From an uncultured Peptococcaceae bacterium (lineage in GTDB: Bacteria; Bacillota; Peptococcia; Peptococcales; Peptococcaceae), in contig CABVBB010000137.1 of the NCBI GenBank assembly GCA_902496505.1, positions 1 to 6,201 on the forward strand: 6,201 nt of DNA, written 5' to 3'. Below the pieces are notes generated by a model that was given only the letters and a program-made list of their open reading frames with translations, made no database searches and was not told the origin of the DNA. Within the stretch, counting starts at the first letter, position 1. Every line of letters begins with the position of its first letter. A program made the translations under genes and the position numbers. Shown here piece after piece: positions 5,979 through 6,201 of the stretch.

Positions 5979-6201
5979 AATTAGTTGATAAATAATCTGT
6001 TAGCTCTTGCCATGAAGTGATGGTCGTTTGGCTGTCCCGCTCCAGCGCTGTAAGCAATCTGTCCTGGATAGGCGCTGCAAATGATGGCCCTTCAAAAGGC
6101 TCTTCGAGCAGCAGCGCGCTTTCAAAATGTCCGATCTGTTCAGCCGTTTGGTAAAGATCTTCTGTTTCATTTGGCAAAAGGATCTCAATGGTCAGCCGTG
6201 C
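5977..6201 (-). CDS. Unidentified acidic protein, C-terminal part only
   Basis: The frame is open from the right window edge to a TAG at 5977-5979 and gives 74 residues. The true start is probably outside the window; a TTG at 6177 is possible but has no good ribosome binding site. The fragment begins ARLTIEILLPNE and ends QELTDYLSTN. It carries about 14 Asp/Glu against 3 Arg and no Lys or Cys, so it is strongly acidic, and it has no membrane segment, signal peptide or motif that I recognise. Its stop overlaps the ribosome binding site of the polyprenyl synthase gene, which is the main argument that it is a real gene of the same operon. I assign no function. It does not look like the end of a UbiE/MenG methyltransferase or a UbiA prenyltransferase, the neighbours one might expect. 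Confidence 0.6.
   Translation of the reverse strand, partial: ARLTIEILLPNETEDLYQTAEQIGHFESALLLEEPFEGPSFAAPIQDRLLTALERDSQTTITSWQELTDYLSTN

Noticed and set aside
1..6201. CRISPR arrays, tRNA or rRNA genes, insertion sequences, attachment sites
   Set aside because: The window is filled with overlapping or abutting conserved genes, and I saw no spaced repeats, inverted terminal repeats or RNA gene signatures.

Overview
The window looks like one stretch of a bacterial operon read entirely from the minus strand, so genes run from high to low coordinates. It has seven protein genes (two cut by the window edges) and almost no non-coding DNA. The protein families, the fused cobA-hemD gene and the order precorrin-2 dehydrogenase, hemA, hemC, cobA-hemD, hemB are typical of anaerobic Firmicutes (Clostridia or the Gram-negative Negativicutes). 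Base composition is near 50% GC by eye. The genus cannot be fixed from this sequence alone.

Layout in transcription order. The last 74 codons of an unrecognised, very acidic protein (6201-5977) come first. Next is a long-chain trans-polyprenyl diphosphate synthase (5968-4991), then a CysG-N/SirC-type precorrin-2 dehydrogenase (4988-4347). Glutamyl-tRNA reductase hemA (4371-3073) and porphobilinogen deaminase hemC (3092-2151) follow. Then comes a fused uroporphyrinogen-III methyltransferase/uroporphyrinogen-III synthase (2154-634), and finally the first 207 codons of porphobilinogen synthase hemB (623-1), which runs off the left edge. Consecutive genes overlap by 25, 20 and 4 nt or are separated by 2 to 10 nt. 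No internal promoter or terminator was seen, and no gene-free stretch exceeds about 10 nt.

Function. The products build the trunk and one branch of tetrapyrrole synthesis. HemA reduces Glu-tRNA to glutamate-1-semialdehyde. HemB makes porphobilinogen and HemC makes the linear tetrapyrrole. The HemD half closes it to uroporphyrinogen III, the CobA half methylates that to precorrin-2, and the dehydrogenase oxidises precorrin-2 to sirohydrochlorin. This points to siroheme and/or cobalamin. hemL (glutamate-1-semialdehyde aminomutase) is the missing trunk gene and may lie beyond the left edge. No protohaem-specific gene (hemE, hemN, hemH) is in the window. The prenyl synthase probably supplies a quinone side chain or a carrier lipid.

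I did not find an undescribed system here. The points worth a second look are the unidentified upstream gene, the nested translation signals, the prenyl synthase sharing the operon, and a clear excess of GATC sites.
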